This document shows positions 44,964 through 54,446 of a stretch of DNA of 64,000 nt, piece after piece (positions within the stretch are counted from its first letter, which is position 1; every line of letters begins with the position of its first letter). The notes under the pieces were generated by a model that worked only from the letters and a program-made list of their open reading frames with translations, did no database searches and was not told where the DNA came from. Made by a program: the position numbers and the translations under genes. Origin of the DNA: Neptunomonas antarctica (GTDB lineage Bacteria; Pseudomonadota; Gammaproteobacteria; Pseudomonadales; Balneatricaceae); contig NZ_LJSI01000042.1 in the NCBI RefSeq assembly GCF_001305295.1, positions 62,001 to 126,000 of the forward strand, written 5' to 3'.

Positions 44964-47900
44964 TTATATTCCTGCTTTGTGCCCGGATGCATCCGCGCTA
45001 GCGTTTGGTTTCGGATCACGTTTTGCCAGCGCGTAATAGAACAATGGCGTTAAGATGAGACCAAAAACAGTGACACCAATCATGCCGGAGAACACCGCTA
45101 CGCCCATCGCCTGGCGCATTTCAGAGCCTGCTCCGCTGGAGAAAACCATAGGGACGACACCCATGATGAAGGCGATAGAGGTCATCAGAATAGGGCGCAA
45201 ACGTAATCGTCCCGCTTCTAAAATGGCGTCGAGTCGATTCATGCCGTGATCTTGAAGTTCTCGAGCGAACTCAACGATCAGTATGGCGTTCTTGGTCGCT
45301 AAGCCCACCAGCACCACTAAGCCTATTTGCGTGAAGATATTATTATCCCCACCGTAAATGAGTACTCCTGTGAGCGCTGATAACAGTGTCATTGGAATAA
45401 TCAGGATGATGGCCATTGGCAAGCTCAGGCTTTCGTACTGAGCGGCCAGCACCATGAACACTAATAAAATAACTAATGGGTAGATAAACATGCCGGCGTT
45501 ACCTGCCAGAATCTGTTGGTAAGTTAGCTCCGTCCACTCATAGGTCATGCCGTTAGGCAGGGTTTCCGCGAGGATTTTCTCGATAGCGGCTTGTGCTTCA
45601 CCGCTACTAAAGCCCGGCGCCGGGCCACCATTTAGCTCGGCTGTGGTAAAGCCGTTGTAGTGCATAACACGGTCCGGGCCTGCGGTATTCGTCACGTTAA
45701 TAAAGGAACCCAGCGGGATCATCTCACCGTTTTGGTTGCGGACTTTTAATTGGTTGATTTGCTCGGGTGTTTGTCGGAATTGTTCATCGGCTTGTACGTT
45801 TACCTGGTAGGTACGGCCAAACTGGTTGAAGTCATTCACATAGGCAGAACCCATATAGGCCTGCAGTGTGTCGAACAGCTCATTTAACGACACGGATTGT
45901 TGCTTAGCCTTGGTCCGGTCTATATCCAAATCCAACTGAGGAACATTTACCTGATAGCTTGAGAAAACACCGGTCAGCTCTGGTGTAGCCCATGCTTTTT
46001 GCATGACCTGCATAGTGACTTTGTAGAGTTCGTTATAACCGTAGTTTGCCCGGTCTTGTATCTGTAGACGAAATCCGCCAATGGTGCCTAAGCCCATCAC
46101 CGGTGGTGGCGGGAAAATGGCAATAAAGGCGTCCTCGATCCCTGCAAACTTTTGGTTGAGTGCGCCGGCTATCGCTTGTGCAGAAAGCGAAGGGTCGGTG
46201 CGTTGATCAAAGTCAGTTAATGGGGTGAATACCACACCGCTGTTGGGACTATTGGTGAAACCATTGATGCTAAGGCCCGGAAATGCGACCGAGTGAGACA
46301 CACCAGGCTGCTCAAGGGCAATACGAGACATCTCTTTGATAACGGCCTCGGTACGATCCAGCGATGCTGCATCGGGCAATTGAGCAAAGGCAATCAGGTA
46401 TTGCTTATCCTGACCCGGCACATAGCCTGTGGGCGTGGTGTTAAATTGGTAACCGGTTAAGGCAATTAAGCCAATGTAGATTAAGCCAATCAGTGCGCCA
46501 AAGCGGATGACTTTTTTAACCAGCCAGCCGTAACCGTGAGATAGCTTTGCAAAAAACAGGTTAAACGGCTTGAATAACCAGCCACCTAATAAGGCGTCCA
46601 TGGCGCGTGTTAACCCATCCTTTTTTTCGTGCTTGCCCTTCAATAGCAAAGCAGACAAAGCAGGGCTGAGGGTTAGCGAATTGATCGCAGAAATAAAGGT
46701 AGAGATGGTAATAGTGAGGGCAAACTGTTTATAGAACTGCCCCGTTAAACCCGACATAAAGGCGGTAGGAATAAAGACCGCGGCTAACACCAATGTGGTT
46801 GCCACGATGGGACCTGTCACTTCTTTCATGGCTTTTTGTGTTGCCGCGACAGGTGATAGGCCGTCTTCGATATTACGCTCAACGTTTTCAACAACAACAA
46901 TGGCATCGTCTACGACGATCCCGATCGCTAAGACTAATCCGAATAGCGAGAGTGCGTTTAATGAAAAACCCAGAAAATGCATAAAAGCAAAGGTGCCTAC
47001 TAAAGAGACAGGCACCGCTACCAGGGGAATGATAGACGCGCGCCAGGTTTGCAAGAAGAGTATAACAACCACCACGACTAGCAGGATCGCTTCAAGCAAG
47101 GTTTTAACCACGGCTTCAATGGACCCGCGTACAAACACGGTTGGATCGTAGACAATGTCGTAGCTCAAGCCCTGCGGGAATGTTTGTGATAGCTCTGCCA
47201 TTTTCGAACGCACATCATCAGAGATCTGAATGGCATTCGAACCGGAAGCCTGGAAGACCGGAATCGCCACCGCTTCTTTGTTATCTAGTAAAGAGCGAAG
47301 GGCATAAGTAGAAGAGCCGAGTTCGACCCGTGCAATCGCTTTTAAGCGTGTAATCTCTCCCTGGGCACCGACATTAACGATAATGTCTTCAAATTCTTCT
47401 ACTTTTGAAAGACGGCCTTTTACATTGATCAGTAATTGAAAGTCTGCACTACCACTTGGCTGGGCACCCAGACTACCGGCCGCCGCCTGCTGGTTTTGCT
47501 CGCGAATCGCCGCAATAACGTCTGTGGGAGATAAACCCAGTGCAGCGACTTTATTGGGATCAAGCCAAACACGCATGCTGTATTCGCCCGCACCAAACAA
47601 GCGAACGGCACCTACGCCCTCAATACGGGCTAGCTCATCTTTTACGTTGAGTGCCGCATAGTTTGAAAGGTAGAGCATGTCGTACCTTTCATCCGGGGAG
47701 GTTAAATGCACCACCATGGTGAGGCTGGGTGATGATTTTTCTGTTACCACACCCAAACGCTGTACTTCTTGTGGTAAGCGCGGTTTAGCCCGCTCAACAC
47801 GGCTTTGTACCTGAGTTTGAGCCAGATCGATATCAGTACCAATCGCAAAGGTGACGGTCAGTGTCATGCGCCCATCGGACGTTGCCTGAGATGACATATA

Positions 47901-48131
47901 CAGCATGTCTTCAACGCCGTTAATCTCCTGCTCCAGCGGTGAAGCAACAGTTTCAGCGATAACTTTTGGGTTGGCACCCGGGTAGTTAGCCGTGACAACA
48001 ACCGTGGGTGGTACGACGTCAGGGTATTCGGTAATAGGTAATTGCCATACCGCGATGGCGCCACCAATAAAAAACAACAGTGAGAGCACGGCCGCAAATA
48101 TCGGTCGCTTGATAAAAAACTGGGATAACAT
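44964..48131 (-). CDS. HAE1-family RND multidrug efflux permease (AcrB type)
   Basis: 1055 residues (E. coli AcrB 1049). Start MLSQFFIKRPIFAAVLSLLF is typical of HAE1 pumps. TM4 has the proton-relay Asp pair in LVLAIGIVVDDAIVVVENVE. Periplasmic porter domain contains MLYMSSQATSDGRMTLTVTF and the loop FPPPPVMGLGTIGGF. Second-half motif GLATKNAILIVEFARELQ is also conserved. It exports drugs, dyes, detergents or solvents from the periplasm and membrane, driven by protons. It is 31 bp from the upstream adaptor gene and 3 bp from the outer membrane factor gene. Confidence 0.97.
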   Translation of the reverse strand: MLSQFFIKRPIFAAVLSLLFFIGGAIAVWQLPITEYPDVVPPTVVVTANYPGANPKVIAETVASPLEQEINGVEDMLYMSSQATSDGRMTLTVTFAIGTDIDLAQTQVQSRVERAKPRLPQEVQRLGVVTEKSSPSLTMVVHLTSPDERYDMLYLSNYAALNVKDELARIEGVGAVRLFGAGEYSMRVWLDPNKVAALGLSPTDVIAAIREQNQQAAAGSLGAQPSGSADFQLLINVKGRLSKVEEFEDIIVNVGAQGEITRLKAIARVELGSSTYALRSLLDNKEAVAIPVFQASGSNAIQISDDVRSKMAELSQTFPQGLSYDIVYDPTVFVRGSIEAVVKTLLEAILLVVVVVILFLQTWRASIIPLVAVPVSLVGTFAFMHFLGFSLNALSLFGLVLAIGIVVDDAIVVVENVERNIEDGLSPVAATQKAMKEVTGPIVATTLVLAAVFIPTAFMSGLTGQFYKQFALTITISTFISAINSLTLSPALSALLLKGKHEKKDGLTRAMDALLGGWLFKPFNLFFAKLSHGYGWLVKKVIRFGALIGLIYIGLIALTGYQFNTTPTGYVPGQDKQYLIAFAQLPDAASLDRTEAVIKEMSRIALEQPGVSHSVAFPGLSINGFTNSPNSGVVFTPLTDFDQRTDPSLSAQAIAGALNQKFAGIEDAFIAIFPPPPVMGLGTIGGFRLQIQDRANYGYNELYKVTMQVMQKAWATPELTGVFSSYQVNVPQLDLDIDRTKAKQQSVSLNELFDTLQAYMGSAYVNDFNQFGRTYQVNVQADEQFRQTPEQINQLKVRNQNGEMIPLGSFINVTNTAGPDRVMHYNGFTTAELNGGPAPGFSSGEAQAAIEKILAETLPNGMTYEWTELTYQQILAGNAGMFIYPLVILLVFMVLAAQYESLSLPMAIILIIPMTLLSALTGVLIYGGDNNIFTQIGLVVLVGLATKNAILIVEFARELQDHGMNRLDAILEAGRLRLRPILMTSIAFIMGVVPMVFSSGAGSEMRQAMGVAVFSGMIGVTVFGLILTPLFYYALAKRDPKPNASADASGHKAGI

Positions 48132-48162
48132 AATGGCTCCTTACTGAACCTTGGCCTTTGGT

Positions 48163-49431
48163 TTAACCGCGGTTGTCTGTGGGTTCTGTCGCGCTGCTAA
48201 GTGCGGCACTAGCGGTATCTAAGGTTTGTTGTTCAGCGTGTAGGGCAGCGAGTGCTGCATCGCTAGCCATGGCAACGGACTTAGGTTTGATCTTCATGGT
48301 GGGGCGAACGCGCTGTAAACCGTTAACAACAATCACATCGTCAGGCGATAATCCCTGGGTCACAATACGTAACCCGTTGATGCTTTCACCCAGGGTAACA
48401 GGGCGGTATTCCAGTGTGTTCTCGGCATTTACAACCAAAACAAATTTATTGTTGAGGTCGGTGCCGATGGCTTTATTGTCGACAAGAATGCCTTTGTATG
48501 TATCGCTGCCGATAAGTTTGAGGCGTGTAAACAAACCCGGAATTAAGTTGTTATCCTTGTTTGCAAAGCGGGCACGTACCCGAATAGTGCCGGTTTGTTG
48601 ATTCATGCTGTTATCAACAAAGTCGATATGACCGATGTGAGAGTAACCAGTATCATTAGCCAGCCCCATATAAACAGGGTTGCTGGTATCGATATCACGT
48701 GTATCCGCGCGTTTTCCGGTATTAGCAAGCTGCCCGTATTTTAGGTAAGTTTGTTCATCCAGATCAAAATAGGCATACATGGTATCGGTAGATACCAGGC
48801 TGGTTAGCTCGCTTTGGCCTGCATTAACAAAATTCCCCTCAGTCACCCGTGCATAGGATACGCGACCATCAATCGGGGCCGTTACTCTGGTATAAGCCAC
48901 GTCTAATTGCGCACGTGTTAATGCCGCTTGTACAGAGGCGACTTGTGCAGCCGTTTGCTGTTGCTGAGCGAGTCGGTTATCTACTGCTTCTGTAGAGATA
49001 GCACGCTGCTTACTCAGCTTTTTTGCGCGATCATAATCGTTGCCAGCCAGTCGTGCAGCCGCTTTAGCGTTACTTAAATCTGCTGTTAAACGCTTTACTT
49101 CGGTATCAAACGGGTTCGAATCAATAAGGAAGAGTACGTCGTCTTTTTTAACCAGCGCGCCTTCCTGGAACATCACTTTTTCAATATAGCCAGAAACACG
49201 GGGGACAAGGTTCACGGTCTGCGGAGCTTGTAAGCGGCCGGTGAACTCATCCCATTCGGTAATGCGTTCGTGAATGACGTGCGCAACGGAGACTTCCGGT
49301 GGAGGTGGCGCACCAGGGGCGGCTGCTTCTTTACCACCACCACACGCTGTTAGCACCATGGCAGCAATACTGCCAAGCGTAAGGTTTCTAATCATTTTTT
49401 TGGTGCTCATAGCGTTAGTCTCTTGAGTCAT
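48163..49431 (-). CDS. Periplasmic adaptor (membrane fusion) lipoprotein, AcrA type
   Basis: 422 residues; the better start may be the ATG at 49408-49410, which begins MSTKKMIRNLTLGSIAAMV and has GAGA upstream. Lipobox VLTAC with a following Gly/Ala/Pro linker (GGGKEAAAPGAPPPPEVSVA). Lipoyl and hairpin domains are visible: QLQAPQTVNLVPRVSGYIEK, then a coiled-coil hairpin (DLSNAKAAARLAGNDYDRAK) and YTRVTAPIDGRVSYARVTEG. First gene of the operon. The divergent TetR gene begins 401 bp away, and two TetR-type boxes lie upstream of this start. Confidence 0.94.
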   Translation of the reverse strand: MTQETNAMSTKKMIRNLTLGSIAAMVLTACGGGKEAAAPGAPPPPEVSVAHVIHERITEWDEFTGRLQAPQTVNLVPRVSGYIEKVMFQEGALVKKDDVLFLIDSNPFDTEVKRLTADLSNAKAAARLAGNDYDRAKKLSKQRAISTEAVDNRLAQQQQTAAQVASVQAALTRAQLDVAYTRVTAPIDGRVSYARVTEGNFVNAGQSELTSLVSTDTMYAYFDLDEQTYLKYGQLANTGKRADTRDIDTSNPVYMGLANDTGYSHIGHIDFVDNSMNQQTGTIRVRARFANKDNNLIPGLFTRLKLIGSDTYKGILVDNKAIGTDLNNKFVLVVNAENTLEYRPVTLGESINGLRIVTQGLSPDDVIVVNGLQRVRPTMKIKPKSVAMASDAALAALHAEQQTLDTASAALSSATEPTDNRG

Positions 49432-49513
49432 ATGATGTTTAATAAAACCGCATTAAAGCGAGTGCCTGAGTACAGCGATGAAGAAATCCAGTTTTTCTTG
49501 ACGCTTGCACTAG

Positions 49514-49580
49514 TTTTGTACCGAGTGGTAAGAATATAATGAGTAACTCGTATGTACAATCTATTTTGTACCGATTGGTA
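49514..49580. promoter_or_regulatory. Two TetR-type operator boxes in the efflux promoter
   Basis: TTTTGTACCGAGTGGTA at 49514-49530 and TTTTGTACCGATTGGTA at 49564-49580 differ at one base and are exactly 50 bp apart. Each contains the near-palindrome TACC-N4-GGTA. This is the expected pattern for repression by the divergent TetR protein. Whether the two boxes serve one or both promoters is not known. Confidence 0.7.
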
Positions 49581-49657
49581 TTATATTTATCGAACACTGT
49601 ATCTTGCGATTGCAACAATGCTTTTAATCAGAAATGTCAGGCAATGTAATTGAATCT

Positions 49658-49673
49658 GTATGTACGTACATAC
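49658..49673. promoter_or_regulatory. 16-bp perfect palindrome near the TetR promoter
   Basis: GTATGTACGTACATAC is a perfect 16-bp palindrome 160 bases upstream of the TetR start codon. GTATGTAC also occurs at 49550-49557, between the two TACC boxes, so a second regulator or different site type could act here. Confidence 0.55.
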
Positions 49674-49832
49674 CTGTAGTTTAGGTAGCTATGCGTTACA
49701 CTTGAATGCCAAAACTGAGCGGTTCTTGCCTCATCCTGCCGGGTTGGTAGTTAGTAGCTGTGCAGGCTAGTGAGTCTGGGTAAATTGTCTGGTTAGGTTT
49801 GCGATACAAAAATTGTTCTTAGGAGAAGAGTC

Positions 49833-50450
49833 ATGTCGGATTCACGTTGTGCAGCTTCGGTTGGTAGACCGCGTGCCTTTGATCCAGAAGTTGCGTTAGA
49901 GAAAGCCTTAGAAGTCTTTTGGCGTAAAGGTTACGACGGTACTTCGTTAGCAGATCTGACGGAAGCGATGGGCATTAACAAGCCGAGCTTATATTCTACT
50001 TTTGGTAATAAAGATCAGCTATTTTTAAAAGCAATCGAGGTATATGAAAACCGTCCTTGTGCTTTTTTTGGACCCGCACTCGATGAACCAACCGCCCACC
50101 AAGTCGTTAAAAAAATGCTGTACGGAGCCGCCGCAAATTTTGCAGACAAAAGCCACCCGCAAGGCTGCGTCATTATACAGGGCGCTTTGTCTTGCAGCGA
50201 AACAGCCAGTACCGTGAAAGAAGCGCTTATTGCCCGTCGACAAGAGGGTGAGCAACGTGTGCGTGATCGCTTAGCACGTGCCCAAGCCGAAGGGGATATC
50301 CCGGCGACAACTAATGTAGGTGCTTTGGCGCGTTACATAGGCACGGTTATTCAAGGCATGGCGATCCAGGCCAATAATGGTGCGACCTCGGAAGAATTAA
50401 CGGAAGTGGCTGATTTAGCACTCTCTGCTATGCCACCCATTGCTCAATAG
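49833..50450 (+). CDS. TetR/AcrR-family regulator, probable efflux repressor
   Basis: 205 residues with TTAGGAGAAGAG before the ATG. N-terminal HTH at about 15-60: GRPRAFDPEVALEKALEVFW, GTSLADLTEAMGINKPSLYS and TFGNKDQLFLKAIEVYE. The C-terminal ligand-binding half has the TetR_C-type region with CVIIQGALSCSETASTVK. This is the usual local repressor of an adjacent RND operon, derepressed by exported compounds. Divergent to the adaptor gene, with two TACC-N4-GGTA boxes between. Unrelated to the gene at 50689 downstream. Confidence 0.93.
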   Translation: MSDSRCAASVGRPRAFDPEVALEKALEVFWRKGYDGTSLADLTEAMGINKPSLYSTFGNKDQLFLKAIEVYENRPCAFFGPALDEPTAHQVVKKMLYGAAANFADKSHPQGCVIIQGALSCSETASTVKEALIARRQEGEQRVRDRLARAQAEGDIPATTNVGALARYIGTVIQGMAIQANNGATSEELTEVADLALSAMPPIAQ

Positions 50451-50688
50451 CACTTCTATCTATTCAGAGCACTAATATCCTTCGTACTCCGTAACCGTAC
50501 GAGATATCTATGCCATCGATATACCTGACTAATGGCCAGTTAATCACAACAAAATAGGGGCTTACTGGCCCGCTAACCACTTCGTCAAAACTCCTGAAGA
50601 TATTTTCAGTTTCGTTTCATATTCATTTGCTAAATTGCTGTGGTACTTACATTTTTCCGGGAACTTTGTTCACTCAGGAGGGGTTGCT

Positions 50689-50973
50689 ATGTGTAGCACA
50701 CCGAAAGGAAAAAACACGTCCAGCAGCAGAAATCAATGTCCCACTGGCGCTACCCAGATGTCTACTGGGCAGTATGCATCCTTTGCTAAAGTAGCTAATT
50801 CGGCCTTCGAACGAAGAGAAGCTAAAAAAGCAGCGCTACGCTCAGAAGAAGGTCAAACCATCGACAGAAAAGTCACTAAGCAGGAAGTATCGCCTCCTTA
50901 TTCACCCTTGCAACGCACTGCGAAAGGAAAGCTTTGCATGCTTTTTGAATGGCTGCATTTGTCTGTAAGGTAA
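50689..50973 (+). CDS. Small uncharacterised protein with strong ribosome site
   Basis: 94 residues from ATG 50689, with AGGAGGGG five bases upstream, one of the best ribosome sites in the window; the frame is open upstream to 50635 but without such a site. Sequence: MCSTPKGKNTSSSRNQCPTG, then QYASFAKVANSAFERREAKK, rich in Ser, Lys and Gln and probably disordered. Two Cys in the N-terminal 20 residues could bind a metal or form a disulfide. No recognised family. It lies 77 bp before the next gene on the same strand. Confidence 0.5.
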   Translation: MCSTPKGKNTSSSRNQCPTGATQMSTGQYASFAKVANSAFERREAKKAALRSEEGQTIDRKVTKQEVSPPYSPLQRTAKGKLCMLFEWLHLSVR

Positions 50974-51050
50974 ATGCTAAGGTCGTCTATAAATAAGTAA
51001 TTTTTATGCAATATAGTACTGAAATTGGACTATTTAGTAGGGTATTTTTT

Positions 51051-52634
51051 ATGAGCGCTCGCCAGTATTTTTTCATATTCGCTGTTATCAGCCCGATTTT
51101 AATATTGCTGGGTGCACAAGTTTGGCCTTCTATGATTTGGATGTTTTTTTTAGTCGTACCGATAATTACTTTAGGGTTGATCGATGTCACTCAGACTCGC
51201 CACACTATTCGTCGCTTATATCCCATTGTCGGGCACTTTCGGTATTTTCTCGAATCCGTGCGTACGGAATTACAGCAGTATTTTATCGAGTCCGAAACAG
51301 ATGGTATGCCCATTAGTCGGGAGTTTCGTTCGATCATATACCAGAGAGCGAAAGGGGATAGAGATACGCGTCCTTTTGGTACTGTCTTTGACGTTAATCG
51401 AGCCGGTTATGAATGGGTGAACCACTCTTTACAGCCTAAACACGCTATAGATTTCCGTCCAAGAATAAAATTTGGTGGCGACCAGTGCACCTTGCCTTAC
51501 ATGGCATCCCCGCTGAATATTTCCGCTATGAGCTACGGCGCCTTAAGTAAAAATGCCATCATGGCACTTAATCGCGGTGCACAAATAGGCGGGTTTTATC
51601 ACAATACTGGCGAAGGAAGTATCAGCCCCTATCACCTGGAGCACGGGGGAGATATCGTCTGGCAAATTGGTACGGGTTATTTCGGCTGTCGAGACGATAA
51701 CGGTGATTTTAATCCTGTTACGTTTGAAGACAATGCAAAACGCGACGTGGTTAAAATGATCGAAATTAAATTGAGCCAAGGTGCAAAGCCTGGTCATGGT
51801 GGAATTCTTCCTGCCGCTAAACTAACAGAAGAAATTGCACTAATAAGGCACGTACCTATGGGAGCCGATGTTGTGTCTCCTGCAGCGCATTCTGCGTTTT
51901 CCACGCCGGTTGAACTATTAGAGTTCGTCAGTCAATTGCGTACATTGAGTGGCGGAAAGCCGGTGGGCTTCAAACTATGTATTGGTCGCCGGGACGAGTT
52001 TCTTGCTATATGCAAAGCCATGTTAAAAACGAATATTTTACCTGATTTTATTACCGTAGACGGTGGAGAAGGTGGCACAGGTGCTGCGCCAATAGAATTT
52101 ACAAATTCGGTTGGGACGCCGCTTAAAGATGCGTTAGTTTTTGTTAATAATGCATTAGTGGGTGTTGGATTACGCGATAAAATACGCATTATAGCCTCAG
52201 GAAAAATGTTTACAGCCTTCCATATATTAAGATCGATGGCGCTGGGAGCTGATGCAGTCAATTCAGCGCGTGGGATGATGTTAGCGCTAGGCTGTATTCA
52301 ATCGAGAACCTGCAATAGCAACCACTGCCCCACGGGTATTGCCACGTCAAACCCTTCCAGAAACAATGGTTTAGTCGTGACTGACAAAGGCGCCAGAGTC
52401 GCCAGATTTCATAAAGAAACGGTGTTTAATTTAATGGAACTCGTGGCGGCGGCCGGACTGGGTCATATATCAGAGCTTAAGCCTAAACATATTAACCACA
52501 GGGTGCAGGGAACAAATGTTAAAACCTATGCGCAACTCTATCCAGGAATTACCATAAATTGTTTGTTAGATGAGAAAACTGTACCTGAAGACTGGGCAAG
52601 TGATTGGCAAGATGCGAGCTATGAATCTTGGTAG
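51051..52634 (+). CDS. FMN-binding glutamate-synthase-family membrane protein
   Basis: 527 residues from ATG 51051 (GGGTA upstream; ATG 51006 is an alternative). Two N-terminal TM helices at about 5-45, then the FMN-binding domain of glutamate synthase: ASPLNISAMSYGALSKNAIM, NTGEGSISPYHLEHGGDIVW, GAKPGHGGILPAAKLTEEIA and DGGEGGTGAAPIEFT. The 3Fe-4S-type cysteine motif is CIQSRTCNSNHCPTGIAT. The Gln amidotransferase and NADPH domains of true GOGAT are absent. Such stand-alone GltB2-like proteins are conserved but of uncertain activity; glutamate formation from 2-oxoglutarate is only suggested by homology. Inner membrane, catalytic domain likely cytosolic. Confidence 0.87.
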   Translation: MSARQYFFIFAVISPILILLGAQVWPSMIWMFFLVVPIITLGLIDVTQTRHTIRRLYPIVGHFRYFLESVRTELQQYFIESETDGMPISREFRSIIYQRAKGDRDTRPFGTVFDVNRAGYEWVNHSLQPKHAIDFRPRIKFGGDQCTLPYMASPLNISAMSYGALSKNAIMALNRGAQIGGFYHNTGEGSISPYHLEHGGDIVWQIGTGYFGCRDDNGDFNPVTFEDNAKRDVVKMIEIKLSQGAKPGHGGILPAAKLTEEIALIRHVPMGADVVSPAAHSAFSTPVELLEFVSQLRTLSGGKPVGFKLCIGRRDEFLAICKAMLKTNILPDFITVDGGEGGTGAAPIEFTNSVGTPLKDALVFVNNALVGVGLRDKIRIIASGKMFTAFHILRSMALGADAVNSARGMMLALGCIQSRTCNSNHCPTGIATSNPSRNNGLVVTDKGARVARFHKETVFNLMELVAAAGLGHISELKPKHINHRVQGTNVKTYAQLYPGITINCLLDEKTVPEDWASDWQDASYESW

Positions 52635-52725
52635 TCCTTTGAGTGATATATTTATAAGTTTGTTCAGTACGATGGTTGATCTTTAAGAGTGAATTTCCAG
52701 CAGGGTGCGGTTCAATAATTTTTTA

Positions 52726-54027
52726 TTAATCACAAAAAATCTTCGGTATGTCGGCTAGTCGAGTCGTATATTGTGGAGATAAAAACTCCCTACGCATCGC
52801 AAATTTTTGAGTAGCTCCTTGTGTAGTGCTTTGTGTAGTACTCTGTATAGTTCCTTGTGCTGCAACATGCACAGTATTGCGTCCATATCGAGAGTTTATT
52901 CTATCAATACAATGCATTAAATCTGTTTTATCATGTAAAACATTAAACAGGTCTTGCTGATAATGGGCGGCATCAACAAGCTCAATCAGACCCACTCCGC
53001 ATTTATAAAACTTCACGCCTTTACGATAAACGCTATCAACCAAAGTGCTGACCGCATGAGCGATGATACTTGTATCACTGGTCGGCGCTGGAAAGGTATG
53101 CAGTATTGATTGGCGGTAATAACTATCGTTATCGTGGGGCGAGCTGCAAGCAAAGACCTGAAGCGTCTTAAGCAGACTATTTTGTCGCCTTAGTTTACTG
53201 GCCGCGATAGTTACGTGTGAGATGAGGGCATGTCGTAATTCCGTTTTATCAGTCACGCGTTGCCCGAATGAGCGCGTTGAAAATATCTGCTGCTTGGGAG
53301 ATCGGACCTCGTCCCAGTTTAGTTTGGGTATTCCGTTGAGCTCATGTACGGTATTTTCTACGAGTATGCTGAATTCTTTACGTATGAAGCCAGGTTTGGC
53401 TTTTGAGAGTTGCCACGCTGTGTTTATACCCACATCATTGAGACGCTTGCCCAAGCGGCGACCAATGCCCCATACATCGGTGACGTCCATGTGCTTCAGG
53501 ATATGCTGGCGGATTTGCTCATTGTCGATGACGGCGACGCCACGATATCCATCAATACGTTTTGATGCATGATTAGCTGCTTTTGCTAATGTCGGTGTTG
53601 AACCGACGCCAACGCCAATCGGTAATCTTACTTCTTTCCACACGGTACGACGTATCAGGGCGGCATGAGCATTCCATCCTTCAGGCGGGACATAGTTGGC
53701 ACCGTAATATAAAAAGCACTCATCGATACTGTAGATATGAAAATGAGGAGCAAAACGTGCACAGGTATCCATCATTCGCTGAGACAGATCTGCGTAGAGT
53801 TCATAGTTAGAGCTACGGATAATAGCGCCGGCAGCGGCCAGTTCATCCTTAACTTGAAAGTAGGGCACAAACTTTTTGCCAATACCCATCCGTTTTGCAA
53901 TTCCACAGGCCGCACAAATACAGCCATCATTGTTAGTGAGAACAATCACAGGCTTATTGCGAATTGAAGGATCAAAAACCTTCTCGCAACTGGCATACAT
54001 AGAGTTCACATCACAGAGCGCGTACAT
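52726..54027 (-). CDS. umuC: DNA polymerase V catalytic subunit UmuC
   Basis: 433 residues from the ATG at 54025-54027, whose first base overlaps the umuD stop (TGATG). Y-family polymerase motifs: YALCDVNSMYASCEKVFDPS and the DE pair in IYSIDECFLYYGANYVPPEG; a helix-hairpin region VTDVWGIGRRLGKRLNDVGI; clamp-binding-like QQDLF near residue 360. An insertion between AQG and FAMRREFLSPQYTTR is a tetrapeptide repeat of TTQS-like units (TIQSTTQSTTQGATQ) from four 12-bp units. It performs translesion synthesis after activation by UmuD' and RecA. SOS-controlled through umuD. Confidence 0.95.
   Translation of the reverse strand: MYALCDVNSMYASCEKVFDPSIRNKPVIVLTNNDGCICAACGIAKRMGIGKKFVPYFQVKDELAAAGAIIRSSNYELYADLSQRMMDTCARFAPHFHIYSIDECFLYYGANYVPPEGWNAHAALIRRTVWKEVRLPIGVGVGSTPTLAKAANHASKRIDGYRGVAVIDNEQIRQHILKHMDVTDVWGIGRRLGKRLNDVGINTAWQLSKAKPGFIRKEFSILVENTVHELNGIPKLNWDEVRSPKQQIFSTRSFGQRVTDKTELRHALISHVTIAASKLRRQNSLLKTLQVFACSSPHDNDSYYRQSILHTFPAPTSDTSIIAHAVSTLVDSVYRKGVKFYKCGVGLIELVDAAHYQQDLFNVLHDKTDLMHCIDRINSRYGRNTVHVAAQGTIQSTTQSTTQGATQKFAMRREFLSPQYTTRLADIPKIFCD
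52812..52859. repeat. Four 12-bp tandem units within umuC
   Basis: Units TAGCTCCTTGTG (52812-52823), TAGTGCTTTGTG (52824-52835), TAGTACTCTGTA (52836-52847) and TAGTTCCTTGTG (52848-52859) are similar tandem copies. They encode a four-residue repeat in the linker before the conserved UmuC C-terminus and keep the frame, so expansion would change protein length only. Confidence 0.7.
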
Positions 54028-54434
54028 CAAATAAGGCTGCGCTTAAAAGGGCGGTGCATGCGGATGGAACGCGTTACCACGCCTTCAACGATAAACTCAT
54101 CGCCATCATTCAGCTGGTAAGTTTTAAAATCGGGTGAAGAAGAGAGTAATCGCATGTATTTTGTATCCGCTATTTTACAGACGAACGTCCCGTTTAATGT
54201 CGCAACGATCACATCCCCGGAGACCACTTTTTCTGCGCGAGACACGACAAGAATATCGTGCGGGAATATTCCAACGCCTTGCATCGACTCGCCTTCGACA
54301 ATGCCCAGGTAGGTTGCCGAAGGATGATCGATAAGAAGCTGATCCAGCGTTAGCGATAGATCCGTGTATTCAGCGGCAGGGGATTCAAATCCTGTTATGC
54401 CAGCTTGAGCTTTGAGGGGGATGAATGTAAGCAT
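54027..54434 (-). CDS. umuD: UmuD-type translesion polymerase subunit (LexA-fold self-cleaving)
   Basis: 135 residues. The catalytic dyad is Ser50 in GESMQGVGIF and Lys87 in TFVCKIAD. The expected cleavage site is Thr14-Gly15 in AGITGFESPAAEY; E. coli has Cys-Gly at this point, so the P1 residue differs here. RecA-promoted cleavage gives UmuD', the partner of UmuC. A near-consensus LexA box sits 13-32 bases upstream. The stop overlaps the umuC start. No separate SD is needed for umuC. Confidence 0.93.
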   Translation of the reverse strand: MLTFIPLKAQAGITGFESPAAEYTDLSLTLDQLLIDHPSATYLGIVEGESMQGVGIFPHDILVVSRAEKVVSGDVIVATLNGTFVCKIADTKYMRLLSSSPDFKTYQLNDGDEFIVEGVVTRSIRMHRPFKRSLI

Positions 54435-54446
54435 TAAAAAACCATA

